Source: Dietzia sp032248695 (GTDB lineage Bacteria > Actinomycetota > Actinomycetes > Mycobacteriales > Mycobacteriaceae). From it: 64,000 nucleotides of DNA. The translations under genes and the position numbers were made by a program. Location: assembly GCF_032248695.1 (NCBI RefSeq), contig NZ_JAVHXC010000002.1, positions 124,001 to 188,000 on the forward strand, in the 5' to 3' direction. The notes beneath the pieces were generated by a model, which worked only from the letters and a program-made list of their open reading frames with translations, searched no databases and was not told where the DNA came from. Positions 23,711 to 34,699 of the stretch are shown here, one piece after another (position 1 is the first letter of the stretch; each line of letters begins with the position of its first letter).

Positions 23711-26700
23711 ATGACCTCTCTTCTCGGCCCCTCGAACGGCACCCACGACGACCTCCCGCGGTTCGGTCGGGCGGACGCCGGATCGTTCTCCCTCTCCGAC
23801 CGCTACACCCGCGAACGCGGCACCGTCTACCTCACCGGCATCCAGGCGCTGGTGCGGACGGTGCGCGACCGCGCCAGGCTGGACCGGCGCCAGAACCTGC
23901 TCACCGCGAGCCTGGTGAGCGGCTACGAGGGATCCCCGCTCGCGGGCTACGACCTCGAACTCGCCCGTCGGGCGGAGTTCCTCGACCCGTTCGACATCGT
24001 CCACCGCCCGGCCCTCAACGAGGAGGCGGGCGCCACCGCGGTGATGGGCTCGCAGCTGGCACGCCGCACCGGCACGCTGCGGGCCACCGCCCACACCGGC
24101 GGCGCCCCGCTCCAGGGCGTGGTGGGCTACTGGTACGGCAAGGCGCCGGGACTCGACCGCGCCACCGACGCCCTGCGGCACGCCAACCTCATCGGCACCG
24201 ACCCGAACGGCGGGGCGGTGGTGATGGTCGGGGACGACCCCGGCGCCAAGTCGTCGACCGTGCCGTGCGCCTCGGAACTCGCGCTCGCCGATCTGTACAT
24301 GCCGACCCTGTACCCGGCGGACTCGCAGGACGTGCTGGACTTTGGCGTCCACGCGGCGATCCTGTCCCGCGTGTCCGGCCTGTGGTCGGCGCTGAAGATC
24401 TCCGCCCACGTCGCGGACGCCTCGTCGACCGCGCTCGTCGACCCCGACCGGATCCTGCCCGTCTACGGTGATCTCGGCACCAGCCCCCACGTGCCCTCGG
24501 GTCACCTCCTGGGCTCGAACCTCATGGAGCTCGAGCAGAACCAGCTCACCATCCGCCTGCCCCGGGCACTCGAGTACGCCCGACTCAACCGGCTCAACCG
24601 CATCGTGCAGTCGACGGCGGACGACCGGATCGGCATCGTCGCGGCCGGCAAGACCTACCTCGACGTACGTGAGGCGCTGCGCCGACTCGGTATCGACGAC
24701 GACGAACTGGGCCGTCGCGGTATCCGCGTCCTCAAGCTCGGGATGATCTACCCGCTCGAGCGGACGATCCTCGACGAGTTCATGACCGGCCTCGACGAGG
24801 TGATCGTCGTGGAGGAGAAGCGCGACTTCATCGAGACCATGATCCGCGACATCCAGTTCCGCAGGCCCGGGGTCGCGAACGTCGTCGGCAAGGCCCACGA
24901 GGACGGCTCCACGCTGTTCAGCCGGTTCGGCGAGCTCGACGTGGACTCGGTGACCCGCGGGCTCGCGCAGCGGCTCGGCACGGTCCACGGGATCGCCTCC
25001 GCCGCGGCCTGGCTCGACGGCCCGGGGCGCGTGCGCACCCGCATCGCTCTGCCGCTCGCGGCCTCACGGACCCCCTACTTCTGCTCGGGGTGCCCGCACA
25101 ACAGCTCCACCAAGGTCGCCGACGGCACGCTGGTCGGCGGCGGGATCGGCTGCCACGCCATGGTGCTCATGATGGACGAGCAGCAGGTCGGCCACGTCAC
25201 CGGCGTCACCCAGATGGGCGGCGAGGGGATCCAGTGGACCGGGATGGCCCCGTTCCTCGAGGAACAGCACATGGTGCAGAACGTCGGCGACGGGACCTTC
25301 ATGCACTCCGGTTCGCTGGCCCTGCGCGCGGCCGTCGCGTCCGGGGACAACATCACCTACAAGCTGCTGTACAACGGCACCGTCGCCATGACCGGCGGCC
25401 AGGACCCGGTGGGCGAGATGAGCCTGCCGGAGATCGTGCGCCTGCTGGAGGCGGAGAAGGTCGCCAAGATCGTCGTCACCACCGACGACGTCAAGGCCAC
25501 GAGGGCCCGGGGACTCCCGCGCGGTGTGGAGGTCCGCGACCGCGTGGACACCCTCGAGGTCCAGCGCGAGCTCGCCGCCATCCCCGGGGTGACGGTCCTC
25601 GTACACGACCAGTACTGCGCCGCCGAGAAGCGCCGTCACCGCAAGCGCGGCACCTACCCCACCCCGGACCGGCGGGTGGTGATCAACGAGCGCATCTGCG
25701 AGGGCTGCGGCGACTGCGGGAAGAAGTCCAACTGCCTGTCCGTGCACCCGGTCGACACCGAGTTCGGACGCAAGACGCAGATCGACCAGTCGACGTGCAA
25801 CCTCGACTTCTCGTGCCTGCAGGGCGACTGTCCCGCCTTCGTGACGGTCGTACCCGGGACCCGCTCCGAGCGGGTCGCCACCGCCCCCGCCCTGGCCGCC
25901 GGGGATCTCCCCGAACCCGCGCGCGCCGAGGTCGACCCCCGGCGGGGATTCTCGCTACGCCTGACGGGCATCGGCGGGACGGGGATCGTCACGGTCTCGG
26001 CCGTCCTGGCGACCGCGGCCGTCCTCGACGGCAGGTCCGCCCGCACCCTCGACATGACCGGCCTCGCGCAGAAGGGCGGCGCCGTCGTCTCCGACGTCCG
26101 CGTCTCCCTCGCCCCGGTGGAACAGCCTCCCAAGATCGGGGCGGGCGACTGCGACCTCTACCTGTGCTGTGACGGTCTCGTCGGCGCCGACGCCACCCAC
26201 CTCAAGGTGGCCCATCCGGACCGCACCACCGCCGTGGTGTCGACCACCCGGATCCCCACCGGCAAGATGGTGATCGACACCGCCGAGCACTACCCCGCGA
26301 CCGCGGACATCCAGGGCGTCATCGACCGTGCCACCGCGCGCGGTGTCTACCTGGACCCGGGCGCGTTGACGGAGGGGCTGTTCGGGTCCACGCAGACGGC
26401 CAACATGCTCATGGTGGGCGCGGCCTACCAGAGCGGTGCGTTGCCCATCTCCGCCGAGTCGATCGAGCGCGCCGTCGAGCTCAACGGAGTCGCGGTCGAG
26501 GCGAATCTCCAGGCGTTCCGTCGCGGCCGTCAGGCGGTCGCCGACCCCGCGGCGCTGTCGGCCCTGCTCGACGGGCTGCACCGCCACGCGACCGGCAGCC
26601 CCGCCGCGGCAGATCGCTCCGCCGGGGCGGACGGCCCCACCGCGGCGCCCGGGCTCTCCCCCGCCGCCGCGCGGGTGCTCGCGGGGCTCGACGCGGACGC

Positions 26701-27349
26701 GTCCGACGAGCTGCGTGCGGTCGTCGCCCGGCGGGTCGACGAGCTCATCGCCTACCAGGACGAGGCGTACGCCGCCGACTACGTCCGTCGGGTGGAGGCG
26801 GTCCGCGCCGCCGAGGCGCTGCAGGACGCCCCGGCGGAGTCCCTGGCCCTGGCGGTGGCGCGCAACCTGTACAAGCTCATGGCCTATAAGGACGAGTACG
26901 AGGTGGCCCGACTCGCGGTCGACCCGGAGTTCGCGGCCCGACTCGACGAGGACTGGGGCGAGGGCGCGGTGGCCAGGCTGCAACTGCACCCGCCGGCCCT
27001 GAGGGCGCTGGGGATGAAGAAGAAGATCTCGATCGGGCCGGGTGCCATGCCGGCGATGCGGGCGCTGGCGCGGATGAAGCGGCTGCGCGGCACCCCGTTC
27101 GACGTCTTCGGCTACGCCGGCGTCCGGCGGGTCGAGCGGGAGCTGCTGGACGAGTACCGCGTCCTGGTCGACGAGCTCGCCGACGGCCTCCGACGCCGTG
27201 GACCGGCGGGCCGCGACGCGGCCTGGTATGGCACCGCCGTGGCGCTGGCCGAGCTGCCGGACATGGTGCGCGGCTACGAGGAGGTCAAGCTGGCAGGCGT
27301 CGCGCGGTACAGGGAAGAGATGGCCCGCCTCCGGGCGGAGCTGGGCTGA
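23711..27349 (+). CDS. Fused indolepyruvate ferredoxin oxidoreductase
   Basis: A 1212-residue fusion of the alpha and beta parts of a 2-oxoacid:ferredoxin oxidoreductase, of the indolepyruvate type found in aerobes. It decarboxylates arylpyruvates or branched 2-oxoacids to acyl-CoA, using thiamine diphosphate. The pyrimidine-binding domain lies N-terminal, with VSGYEGSPLAGYDLE; the TPP-binding part has CSGCPHNSST and GGIGCHAMVLM with MGGEGIQWTG; a four-Fe-type ferredoxin segment CEGCGDCGKKSNCLSVHP follows at about 660-680; the gamma domain begins GIGGTGIVTVSAVL near residue 755. ATG at 23711 chosen over 23702 on spacing. Regulated perhaps by the divergent Lrp protein. Confidence 0.9.
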   Translation: MTSLLGPSNGTHDDLPRFGRADAGSFSLSDRYTRERGTVYLTGIQALVRTVRDRARLDRRQNLLTASLVSGYEGSPLAGYDLELARRAEFLDPFDIVHRPALNEEAGATAVMGSQLARRTGTLRATAHTGGAPLQGVVGYWYGKAPGLDRATDALRHANLIGTDPNGGAVVMVGDDPGAKSSTVPCASELALADLYMPTLYPADSQDVLDFGVHAAILSRVSGLWSALKISAHVADASSTALVDPDRILPVYGDLGTSPHVPSGHLLGSNLMELEQNQLTIRLPRALEYARLNRLNRIVQSTADDRIGIVAAGKTYLDVREALRRLGIDDDELGRRGIRVLKLGMIYPLERTILDEFMTGLDEVIVVEEKRDFIETMIRDIQFRRPGVANVVGKAHEDGSTLFSRFGELDVDSVTRGLAQRLGTVHGIASAAAWLDGPGRVRTRIALPLAASRTPYFCSGCPHNSSTKVADGTLVGGGIGCHAMVLMMDEQQVGHVTGVTQMGGEGIQWTGMAPFLEEQHMVQNVGDGTFMHSGSLALRAAVASGDNITYKLLYNGTVAMTGGQDPVGEMSLPEIVRLLEAEKVAKIVVTTDDVKATRARGLPRGVEVRDRVDTLEVQRELAAIPGVTVLVHDQYCAAEKRRHRKRGTYPTPDRRVVINERICEGCGDCGKKSNCLSVHPVDTEFGRKTQIDQSTCNLDFSCLQGDCPAFVTVVPGTRSERVATAPALAAGDLPEPARAEVDPRRGFSLRLTGIGGTGIVTVSAVLATAAVLDGRSARTLDMTGLAQKGGAVVSDVRVSLAPVEQPPKIGAGDCDLYLCCDGLVGADATHLKVAHPDRTTAVVSTTRIPTGKMVIDTAEHYPATADIQGVIDRATARGVYLDPGALTEGLFGSTQTANMLMVGAAYQSGALPISAESIERAVELNGVAVEANLQAFRRGRQAVADPAALSALLDGLHRHATGSPAAADRSAGADGPTAAPGLSPAAARVLAGLDADASDELRAVVARRVDELIAYQDEAYAADYVRRVEAVRAAEALQDAPAESLALAVARNLYKLMAYKDEYEVARLAVDPEFAARLDEDWGEGAVARLQLHPPALRALGMKKKISIGPGAMPAMRALARMKRLRGTPFDVFGYAGVRRVERELLDEYRVLVDELADGLRRRGPAGRDAAWYGTAVALAELPDMVRGYEEVKLAGVARYREEMARLRAELG

Positions 27350-27392
27350 CGCCCCACCCCGCGGCGCCCCACCCGCGGCGCCCCACCCCCTC

Positions 27393-27467
27393 GGAAATCC
27401 GCTACTCCCGCTCCGGATCCGCTACCCCTATGCGAGTAGCGGATCCGGACGGAGGGTAGCGGATTCC
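27393..27467. terminator. Long bidirectional hairpin with repeated TCCGCTAC
   Basis: Arms of 33 and 32 nt (27393-27425 and 27436-27467) pair almost throughout around a 10-nt loop. Each arm holds two TCCGCTAC units, giving four copies in 75 bp. It lies between the convergent oxidoreductase and TetR genes and should end both transcripts. GCCCCACCC repeats stand just upstream (27351-27386). Confidence 0.8.
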
Positions 27468-27471
27468 GGGG

Positions 27472-28125
27472 TCACGCCCGCAGGGCCGCCGAGGCCATCG
27501 CGGTGAGGACGGTGCGCAGCTCGGCCTCGGCCATGGCGGGCAGGCGGGGGCTCGAGTTGAGCAGCCCGAACACCGCGTGGACGTGGGCGCGCGCCTGGGT
27601 GGAGCTCAGCTCGGGGCGGAGGCGGACGAGAGCGTCGACCCAGAACTCGGCGTACTCACGCTGCAGGGTCCGCACCTCGTGCCTCGGCCCCGCGGGCAGT
27701 GACCCGAGGTCGCGGAACTGCACGCTGATGAGATCGGGTTCGGTGGCCACGAAGTCCACGTGGACGCCCAGTAGCGCGTCGAGCACCCCGGCGGGATCGC
27801 CGCCCCGCTCGACGGCCGCGCGGCCCCCGTCACGGAGCCGCCGGGAGATGTCGAGGAGCATCTCGGCGAGGACGTCCTCCTTGGACGAGAAGTAGCGGTA
27901 CATGCCCGGTCCGGAGATCCCGACCTCGGCACCGATGTCGTCCAACCGCACGGCGTGGAAGCCGCGGCGGGCCATGAGCCGGGCCGCGGCGACGAGGATC
28001 TCGCCGCGCCGCCGCGCCTTGGCCAGGGCCCGCGGGGTCAGCGGGGCCGCGGAGACACCGGCCGCCGGGCCGGCCCCCTCCGCGTCGTGGTCCACCCCGC
28101 CGCGCGCGGCCCCGGAGTCCGCCAT
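27472..28125 (-). CDS. TetR-family regulator
   Basis: A 217-residue TetR protein. The N-terminal DNA-binding domain reads ILVAAARLMARRGFHAVRLD, then IGAEVGISGPGMYRYFSSKEDVL. The first 35 residues are Ala/Gly-rich and may not be translated; an internal start is possible. Its ATG follows the purH stop by one base, so it is expressed with purH. The helix-turn-helix type (GISGPxxYRYFxSKEDVL) resembles the regulators that sit beside acyl-CoA operons in mycolata, so it is a candidate, not proven, for the accD1 operator. Confidence 0.85.
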   Translation of the reverse strand: MADSGAARGGVDHDAEGAGPAAGVSAAPLTPRALAKARRRGEILVAAARLMARRGFHAVRLDDIGAEVGISGPGMYRYFSSKEDVLAEMLLDISRRLRDGGRAAVERGGDPAGVLDALLGVHVDFVATEPDLISVQFRDLGSLPAGPRHEVRTLQREYAEFWVDALVRLRPELSSTQARAHVHAVFGLLNSSPRLPAMAEAELRTVLTAMASAALRA

Positions 28126-28126
28126 C

Positions 28127-29703
<1,577 letters not shown>

Positions 29704-29707
<4 letters not shown>

Positions 29708-30348
29708 TTCAGGTGCACCTTTCGACCTTCGATGTGGAGTCGGCCGCTGGCGGCGGCCGCGAGAACGTCGACGAGCAGTTCGCGCTCGACGACCTTGATG
29801 CGTTCGTGCAGGGAGGGCTCGGTGTCGCCGGGAAGGATCTCGACGGCACGCTGCGCGATCACCGGACCGGTGTCGACACCGGCGTCGACGAGGTGGACGG
29901 TGCAGCCGGTGACCCGCACCCCGTAGGCGAGGGCGTCGCGCACGGCGTGGGCGCCGGGGAACGACGGCAGGAGCGCCGGATGGGTGTTGACGACGCGGTC
30001 CGCGAACCGGCCCAGGAACTGGGCGCCGAGGATGCGCATGAAGCCGGCCGAGACGACCCAGTCGGGCGAGAACCCGCCCACCGTCTCCGCCAGCGCCCGG
30101 TCCCAGTCGGTGCGGTCGGCGTGGTCGCCGGGACGGACGACGGCGGTGGGGAGGCCGGCGCGTTCGGCGCGGGCCACGGCCTCGCAGTCCCGGTCGGAGA
30201 CCAGGGCGATCACGCGGTACGGGCAGTCGGCCCTCGTCGCGGCGTCGAGGACGCTCTGGGCGAGGGTGCCGGAGCCGGAGGCCAGCAGGACGATCCCGCA
30301 CGAGGCGCCGGCCGGGGCCGCGACACCGGAGGACTCGGTTCCCGCCAC
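29704..30348 (-). CDS. purN: Phosphoribosylglycinamide formyltransferase
   Basis: A 214-residue GAR transformylase using 10-formyltetrahydrofolate. Family features: IVLLASGSGTLAQSVLDAA near residue 20, GFMRILG, the active-site Asn-His in VNTHPALLPSFPGAHAV, and HLVDAGVDTGPVIAQ. GTG start. It precedes purH with a 4-nt overlap. Confidence 0.96.
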
Positions 30349-30411
30349 CTGGTGTGCTCCCGCCCGTCGATCCGGCAGCCCGCCGGTCGCGCGGGCCCAT
30401 CGGATGGCAGT

Positions 30412-32175
30412 CTAGTCGGCCGGTCTCGGGGCGTCGTCAGGCAGACCGTCGGAATCCTCGTGGACCGGCTCAACCGGAGCGGCCTCCGCGCCGGCGGGCT
30501 CCGCGGCGTCGGCGGCACGCGCGTGGGCGGCGCCCGCCTCGACCTCGGCTCGATCATCGTCAGCCCCGGCCGCATCGGCCGGAGGGGTCACCTCATCCGT
30601 CTCGTCCGGCATCGCCTCGAACGGCTCCCCCGTCGGCACGTCCGCGGCGGGCGGGTCCACGTCCCCGGCTTCCGATGGCGGGCCCCCGTCGATGGCCGCG
30701 CCCGACTCACCGGGCTGCTCGACGTGAGCCGTCGAGTCGGCGCCGCCGGCCGCATCGTCGTCGAGGGGATCGACCTCGTCGTCGTCGTGCCCGTCCCCTT
30801 CCGCCTCGGCGTGCCCGATCCCCGAGACACCCGCGCGCCGCCGTGGCGCCCCCGCGTCGGGCTCCGTGGTCGCGGGCCCCTCCGTGGCGAATTCCTCCGT
30901 GGCAGGGTCCTCCGCGGCGGTCACGTCGGCGACGGCAGTCCCCGCACGTCGACGGCGACGTTCCAGCTCACTCTCCGCGCGCTCGCGGCGCCGGGTCAGC
31001 CCCGCCAGCGACAGGGCGATGGTCGCCGACGAGATGATCCCGAACAGCAGCAGCGCCATCCCCGCCGCGATGAGCGACCCCGTGCCCACCGTCCCGAGGA
31101 CGCCGAGCTCGCCACCGGCCACCACCGGGCTCACCGCGATCACCGACGCCACGACCGCGGCGGCCACCCACGCCGCCCTCACCGCGTCACCGGTCGTGCG
31201 GAACCAGTGCGCGACGGACCGCGCCAGTACCGCCGCCACCAGGACGGTCACCAACAACAACCCCTGGACCGCCCAGTGCGGATTGGTCGTGGGCAGCACC
31301 GCCGCCAGCGGGACCTCCGGCATCGGCCCCCGCGACACCGCGAACACGCTGTACGAGGCCTGGCCGAGGTGCGCCTCACCCCCCACGAGCAGCGAGGCCC
31401 CTCCGATCACCACGTTGGGCAGATACGCCGCCGAGATCGCGGTGAGGGCGGCCGTGCCCACGAGATCCCTGCCGATCCCCAGCGCCGTGGCGACGGGCTC
31501 CCACGCCGCGACCAGACCGACCAACACGAGGAGTGTGACGACCGCCCAGGTCGCCGCCACGAACGCCGCGCCCAGATGGAGGCCCCCACGCACCCAGAGG
31601 GGCACCACCTCGCGCAGGTCGCGACGGAAGTACAGCCACACCCCCAGCCCCGCCCCCACGACGGCGACCGTGGCCGTCCACGACAGGGCCGAGGGCAGCG
31701 ACGACTCGCGGACCGCGAAGTCCGAGGCGCCCGAGCCCACCAGCAAGGTCGCCAACCCGGTGAGCAGCAGGCCCGCGACCGTCACGCCGGCCACCGCCGC
31801 GCCGGCCTCGCGGGCGCCCGGCTGCTCCACGTCCGCGAGCACCGCGCGCGTCTGCCGCGCCAACACAGCCACGTAGAGCAGCGGCGGCAGCAACGGCAGG
31901 AACCCGAGTTCGACGGCGTCCACCGTCAGCGGCACGCGGTTCAGCACCAGCCACTCCACGGCGACCACCGCGAACAACGCATCGAACCCGTCGGAGGTGA
32001 ACACCAGCACCGCCAGCGTCACCGCCGCCAGCACGAGCACGGTGACGATGACGGGCAGGGCCGCGGCCGCCGCCGTCCACAACAGCGAACGGGCGCCCGC
32101 GGGAGACCGTCGGACGGCGGGCCGGATGACGCGTGGGGGACTCACGCTGACCACCGTAGAGAGCCGGTCCGACAT
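30412..32175 (-). CDS. perM: PerM-like integral membrane protein (DUF6350)
   Basis: A 587-residue membrane protein: about eleven hydrophobic segments up to residue 410, then a basic stretch (TRRRERAESELERRRRR) and a long acidic Ala/Asp/Glu/Pro-rich cytoplasmic tail of some 160 residues. It lies between sucD and purN as does Rv0955 (PerM), which is needed for persistence and helps stabilise the divisome protein FtsB. The tail makes it longer than Rv0955 (about 455 residues). Start 32175 has GGGGGTGG upstream; ATG at 32190 is an alternative. A hairpin lies just before the start. Confidence 0.82.
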   Translation of the reverse strand: MSDRLSTVVSVSPPRVIRPAVRRSPAGARSLLWTAAAAALPVIVTVLVLAAVTLAVLVFTSDGFDALFAVVAVEWLVLNRVPLTVDAVELGFLPLLPPLLYVAVLARQTRAVLADVEQPGAREAGAAVAGVTVAGLLLTGLATLLVGSGASDFAVRESSLPSALSWTATVAVVGAGLGVWLYFRRDLREVVPLWVRGGLHLGAAFVAATWAVVTLLVLVGLVAAWEPVATALGIGRDLVGTAALTAISAAYLPNVVIGGASLLVGGEAHLGQASYSVFAVSRGPMPEVPLAAVLPTTNPHWAVQGLLLVTVLVAAVLARSVAHWFRTTGDAVRAAWVAAAVVASVIAVSPVVAGGELGVLGTVGTGSLIAAGMALLLFGIISSATIALSLAGLTRRRERAESELERRRRRAGTAVADVTAAEDPATEEFATEGPATTEPDAGAPRRRAGVSGIGHAEAEGDGHDDDEVDPLDDDAAGGADSTAHVEQPGESGAAIDGGPPSEAGDVDPPAADVPTGEPFEAMPDETDEVTPPADAAGADDDRAEVEAGAAHARAADAAEPAGAEAAPVEPVHEDSDGLPDDAPRPAD

Positions 32176-32192
32176 GACCACCCCCGGCACGC

Positions 32193-32230
32193 CGCGACCC
32201 CCGCCATCCTGGTGGATGACGGGGGTCGCG
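32193..32230 (-). terminator. Hairpin after sucCD and before perM
   Basis: CGCGACCCCC (32193-32202) pairs with GGGGGTCGCG (32221-32230), and the loop holds an inner ATCC/GGAT stem. It lies 48 nt after the sucD stop and 18 nt before the perM start, so it can end the sucCD transcript or reduce readthrough into perM. Confidence 0.65.
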
Positions 32231-32277
32231 ACAGCAGCTCACACTCGGCCACCCCTACGGGGCGGCCGCGGCGTGGA

Positions 32278-33180
32278 TTACAGCGAGTCGAGGATCTCCT
32301 TGGCGAGCTGCGCGGTCTCGGACGGCGTCTTGCCGACCTTGACGCCGGCGGCCTCGAGGGCCTCCTTCTTGGCCTGCGCGGTACCCGCGGAGCCGGAGAC
32401 GATGGCGCCGGCGTGGCCCATGGTCTTGCCCTCGGGAGCCGTGAAGCCCGCGACGTAGCCGACGACCGGCTTGGTCACGTTGGCCTTGATGTAGTCGGCC
32501 GCGCGCTCCTCGGCGTCGCCGCCGATCTCGCCGATCATCACGATGACCTTGGTCTCCGGGTCGTTCTCGAAGGCCTCGATGCAGTCGATGTGCGTGGTGC
32601 CGATGATCGGGTCGCCGCCGATGCCGATGGCGGTCGAGAAGCCGTAGTCGGCCAGCTCGTACATCATCTGGTAGGTCAGGGTGCCCGACTTGGACACGAG
32701 ACCGACCGGGCCCTTGCCGGCGATGTTGGCCGGGGTGATGCCGACGAGCGACTCGCCCGGCGTGATGATGCCCGGGCAGTTGGGGCCGATGATCCGGGTC
32801 TTGTTGCCCTTGGCGAGGTTGTAGTTCCACGCGGTGGCGGTGTCCAGGACCGGGGCGCCCTCGGTGATGACCACGGCGAGCGGGATCTCGGCATCGATGG
32901 CCTCGATCATCGCGTCCTTGGTGAACGGCGGCGGCACGAAGAGGATCGTCACGTCGGCCCCGGTGGCGTCCATGGCCTCCTTCACCGAACCGAAGACGGG
33001 CAGCTCGATGTCGTTGCCGGCGGCGTCCTTGTGGGACACGGTGGTGCCGGCCTTGCGGGCGTTGACGCCGCCGACGATCTGGGTGCCGGCCGCGAGCATG
33101 CGGGCCGTGTGCTTGGTGCCCTCGCCGCCGGTGATGCCCTGGACGATGACCTTGCTGTCCTTGTTGAGGAAGATCGACAT
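32278..33180 (-). CDS. sucD: Succinyl-CoA synthetase alpha subunit
   Basis: A 300-residue subunit that carries the phosphohistidine. Seen: VIVQGITGGEGTKHTARMLA, NCPGIITPGES, and KTMGHAGAIVSGSAGTAQAK with the active-site His at about 250. With SucC it makes succinate and ATP or GTP from succinyl-CoA in the citric acid cycle. It follows sucC by 21 nt. Confidence 0.97.
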   Translation of the reverse strand: MSIFLNKDSKVIVQGITGGEGTKHTARMLAAGTQIVGGVNARKAGTTVSHKDAAGNDIELPVFGSVKEAMDATGADVTILFVPPPFTKDAMIEAIDAEIPLAVVITEGAPVLDTATAWNYNLAKGNKTRIIGPNCPGIITPGESLVGITPANIAGKGPVGLVSKSGTLTYQMMYELADYGFSTAIGIGGDPIIGTTHIDCIEAFENDPETKVIVMIGEIGGDAEERAADYIKANVTKPVVGYVAGFTAPEGKTMGHAGAIVSGSAGTAQAKKEALEAAGVKVGKTPSETAQLAKEILDSL

Positions 33181-33201
33181 GTGTGTAAGGTCCTCTGTTT
33201 C

Positions 33202-34368
33202 TTACTTGGCGGCCAGCTCGGCGGCCTTGTCGGCGCCGGAGTCCATGTTGTCGGCCAGGGTGACGAGCGGGTGGTTCGCCTCGGCGAGGATCTTGCGACC
33301 CTCCTCGACGTTGTTGCCGTCCAGACGCACGACGAGCGGCTTGTTGGCCTCGTCGCCCAGGATCTCGAGCGCCTTCACGATGCCGTTCGCGACCGCGTCA
33401 CAGGCGGTGATGCCACCGAAGACGTTGACGAACACGCTCTTGACCTGCTCGTCACCGAGGATGACGTCCAGGCCCGCGGCCATGACCTCGGCGGACGCGC
33501 CGCCACCGATGTCGAGGAAGTTGGCGGGCTTGACGCCACCGTGGTTCTCGCCCGCGTAGGCGACGACGTCGAGGGTCGACATGACCAGACCGGCACCGTT
33601 ACCGATGATGCCGACCTCACCGTCCAGCTTGACGTAGTTGAGGTCGTTCTCCTTGGCCTTCTGCTCGAGCGGGTCGGTGGTGCCCGCGTCGGCGAAGTCC
33701 TCGAAGGTGTCCTTGTGACGGAACTCGGCGTTCTCGTCCAGCGTGACCTTGCCGTCGAGGGCGAGGATCTCGTCGTTCGGCGTACGCACGAGCGGGTTGA
33801 CCTCGACCAGCGAGGCGTCCTCCTTGACGAAGACCTCGTAGAGCTTGGCGATGGTCACCGCAGCGGCGTCCAGCACCTCCTCCGGCAGGTGGCCGGCCTT
33901 GGCGATCTCGCGGGCCTTGGCCACGTCGACGCCCTCGGTGGGGTCGATGTTGATCTTGGCGAGGCGGTCCGGGGACTCCTCTGCGACCTGCTCGATCTCG
34001 ACGCCGCCCTCGACCGAGCACATGGCCAGGTAGTTGCGGTTCGCGCGATCGACGAGGAAGGAGATGTAGTACTCCTCCGCGATGTCGCTGGCCTCGGCGA
34101 CCAGCAGCTTCTTGACGATGTGGCCCTTGATGTCCAGGCCCAGGATGTCCTCGGCCCGGGCACGAGCCTCCGTGGCATCCTCCGCCAGCTTGACGCCGCC
34201 GGCCTTGCCGCGGCCGCCGACCTTCACCTGTGCCTTGACGACGACAGGCTTGCCGATCTCGGCCGCGACCTTCTCGGCCTCTTCCGCGGTGTCCGCGACG
34301 CGCCCCGGGGTGGTGGGCACGTCATGCTTCGCGAAAAGAGCCTTTGCCTGGTATTCAAAGAGATCCAT
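33202..34368 (-). CDS. sucC: Succinyl-CoA synthetase beta subunit
   Basis: A 388-residue ATP-grasp subunit: MDLFEYQAKALFAKHDVP, then VVKAQVKVGGRGKAGGVKLA (nucleotide binding), VEVNPLVRTPND and GNGAGLVMSTLDVVAYAGEN, and NVFGGITACDAVANGIV. First gene of sucCD-perM-purNH. A Crp-like site lies 109-124 nt before its start. Confidence 0.97.
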   Translation of the reverse strand: MDLFEYQAKALFAKHDVPTTPGRVADTAEEAEKVAAEIGKPVVVKAQVKVGGRGKAGGVKLAEDATEARARAEDILGLDIKGHIVKKLLVAEASDIAEEYYISFLVDRANRNYLAMCSVEGGVEIEQVAEESPDRLAKINIDPTEGVDVAKAREIAKAGHLPEEVLDAAAVTIAKLYEVFVKEDASLVEVNPLVRTPNDEILALDGKVTLDENAEFRHKDTFEDFADAGTTDPLEQKAKENDLNYVKLDGEVGIIGNGAGLVMSTLDVVAYAGENHGGVKPANFLDIGGGASAEVMAAGLDVILGDEQVKSVFVNVFGGITACDAVANGIVKALEILGDEANKPLVVRLDGNNVEEGRKILAEANHPLVTLADNMDSGADKAAELAAK

Positions 34369-34699
34369 CAGCTCACCATCTTGACGTGGGTAGATTCGCC
34401 CGGCCCTGTTGTAAAGCCGAGTCCTGCCTCATCCTAGGCGCGCGGTGTGTCGCCCGTCGCACCCCGGGGGTGTGCATGTGCACTGAATCACAGTGTGGAC
34501 CACCGCGGATTCCCCTGGTGACGCCCCCTTGCCACCTTTCCGCCACTCCGGCCACCGTGACCTCACGAGTCACACCGATGTGATGCCCCCCTCCCCCGCG
34601 GGGTGGCGGCAGTCTTGCGGGGCCGTTGCCGGTCCGTTACCTTGGACGACGTTCATCACGAAAAGATCACGGCGCGACGACAGAGGGGAAACGACAACG
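34369..34699. other. 331-bp divergent region between sucC and the M23 gene
   Basis: No gene is seen. It contains a Crp/GlxR-like site at 34477-34492. TTGCCG followed by TACCTT near 34626-34645 could be a promoter for the M23 gene. I searched for a c-di-AMP riboswitch and saw none. Confidence 0.55.
34477..34492. promoter_or_regulatory. Crp/GlxR-like site between sucC and the M23 peptidase gene
   Basis: TGTGC-ACTGAA-TCACA agrees with TGTGA-N6-TCACA at nine of ten conserved positions. GlxR controls sucCD and cell-wall hydrolase genes in Corynebacterium. It could serve either gene. Confidence 0.55.

Noticed and set aside
29713..34437. A plus-strand open frame of more than 1500 codons
   Set aside because: It lies antisense across purN, perM, sucD and sucC, whose minus-strand products are clear family members. 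High GC makes long antisense frames common; its sequence is Arg/Gly/Asp/Val-rich without domains.
34369..34699. c-di-AMP (ydaO) riboswitch before the M23 peptidase gene
   Set aside because: Such riboswitches often precede actinobacterial cell-wall hydrolases, but the conserved core sequences were not seen.
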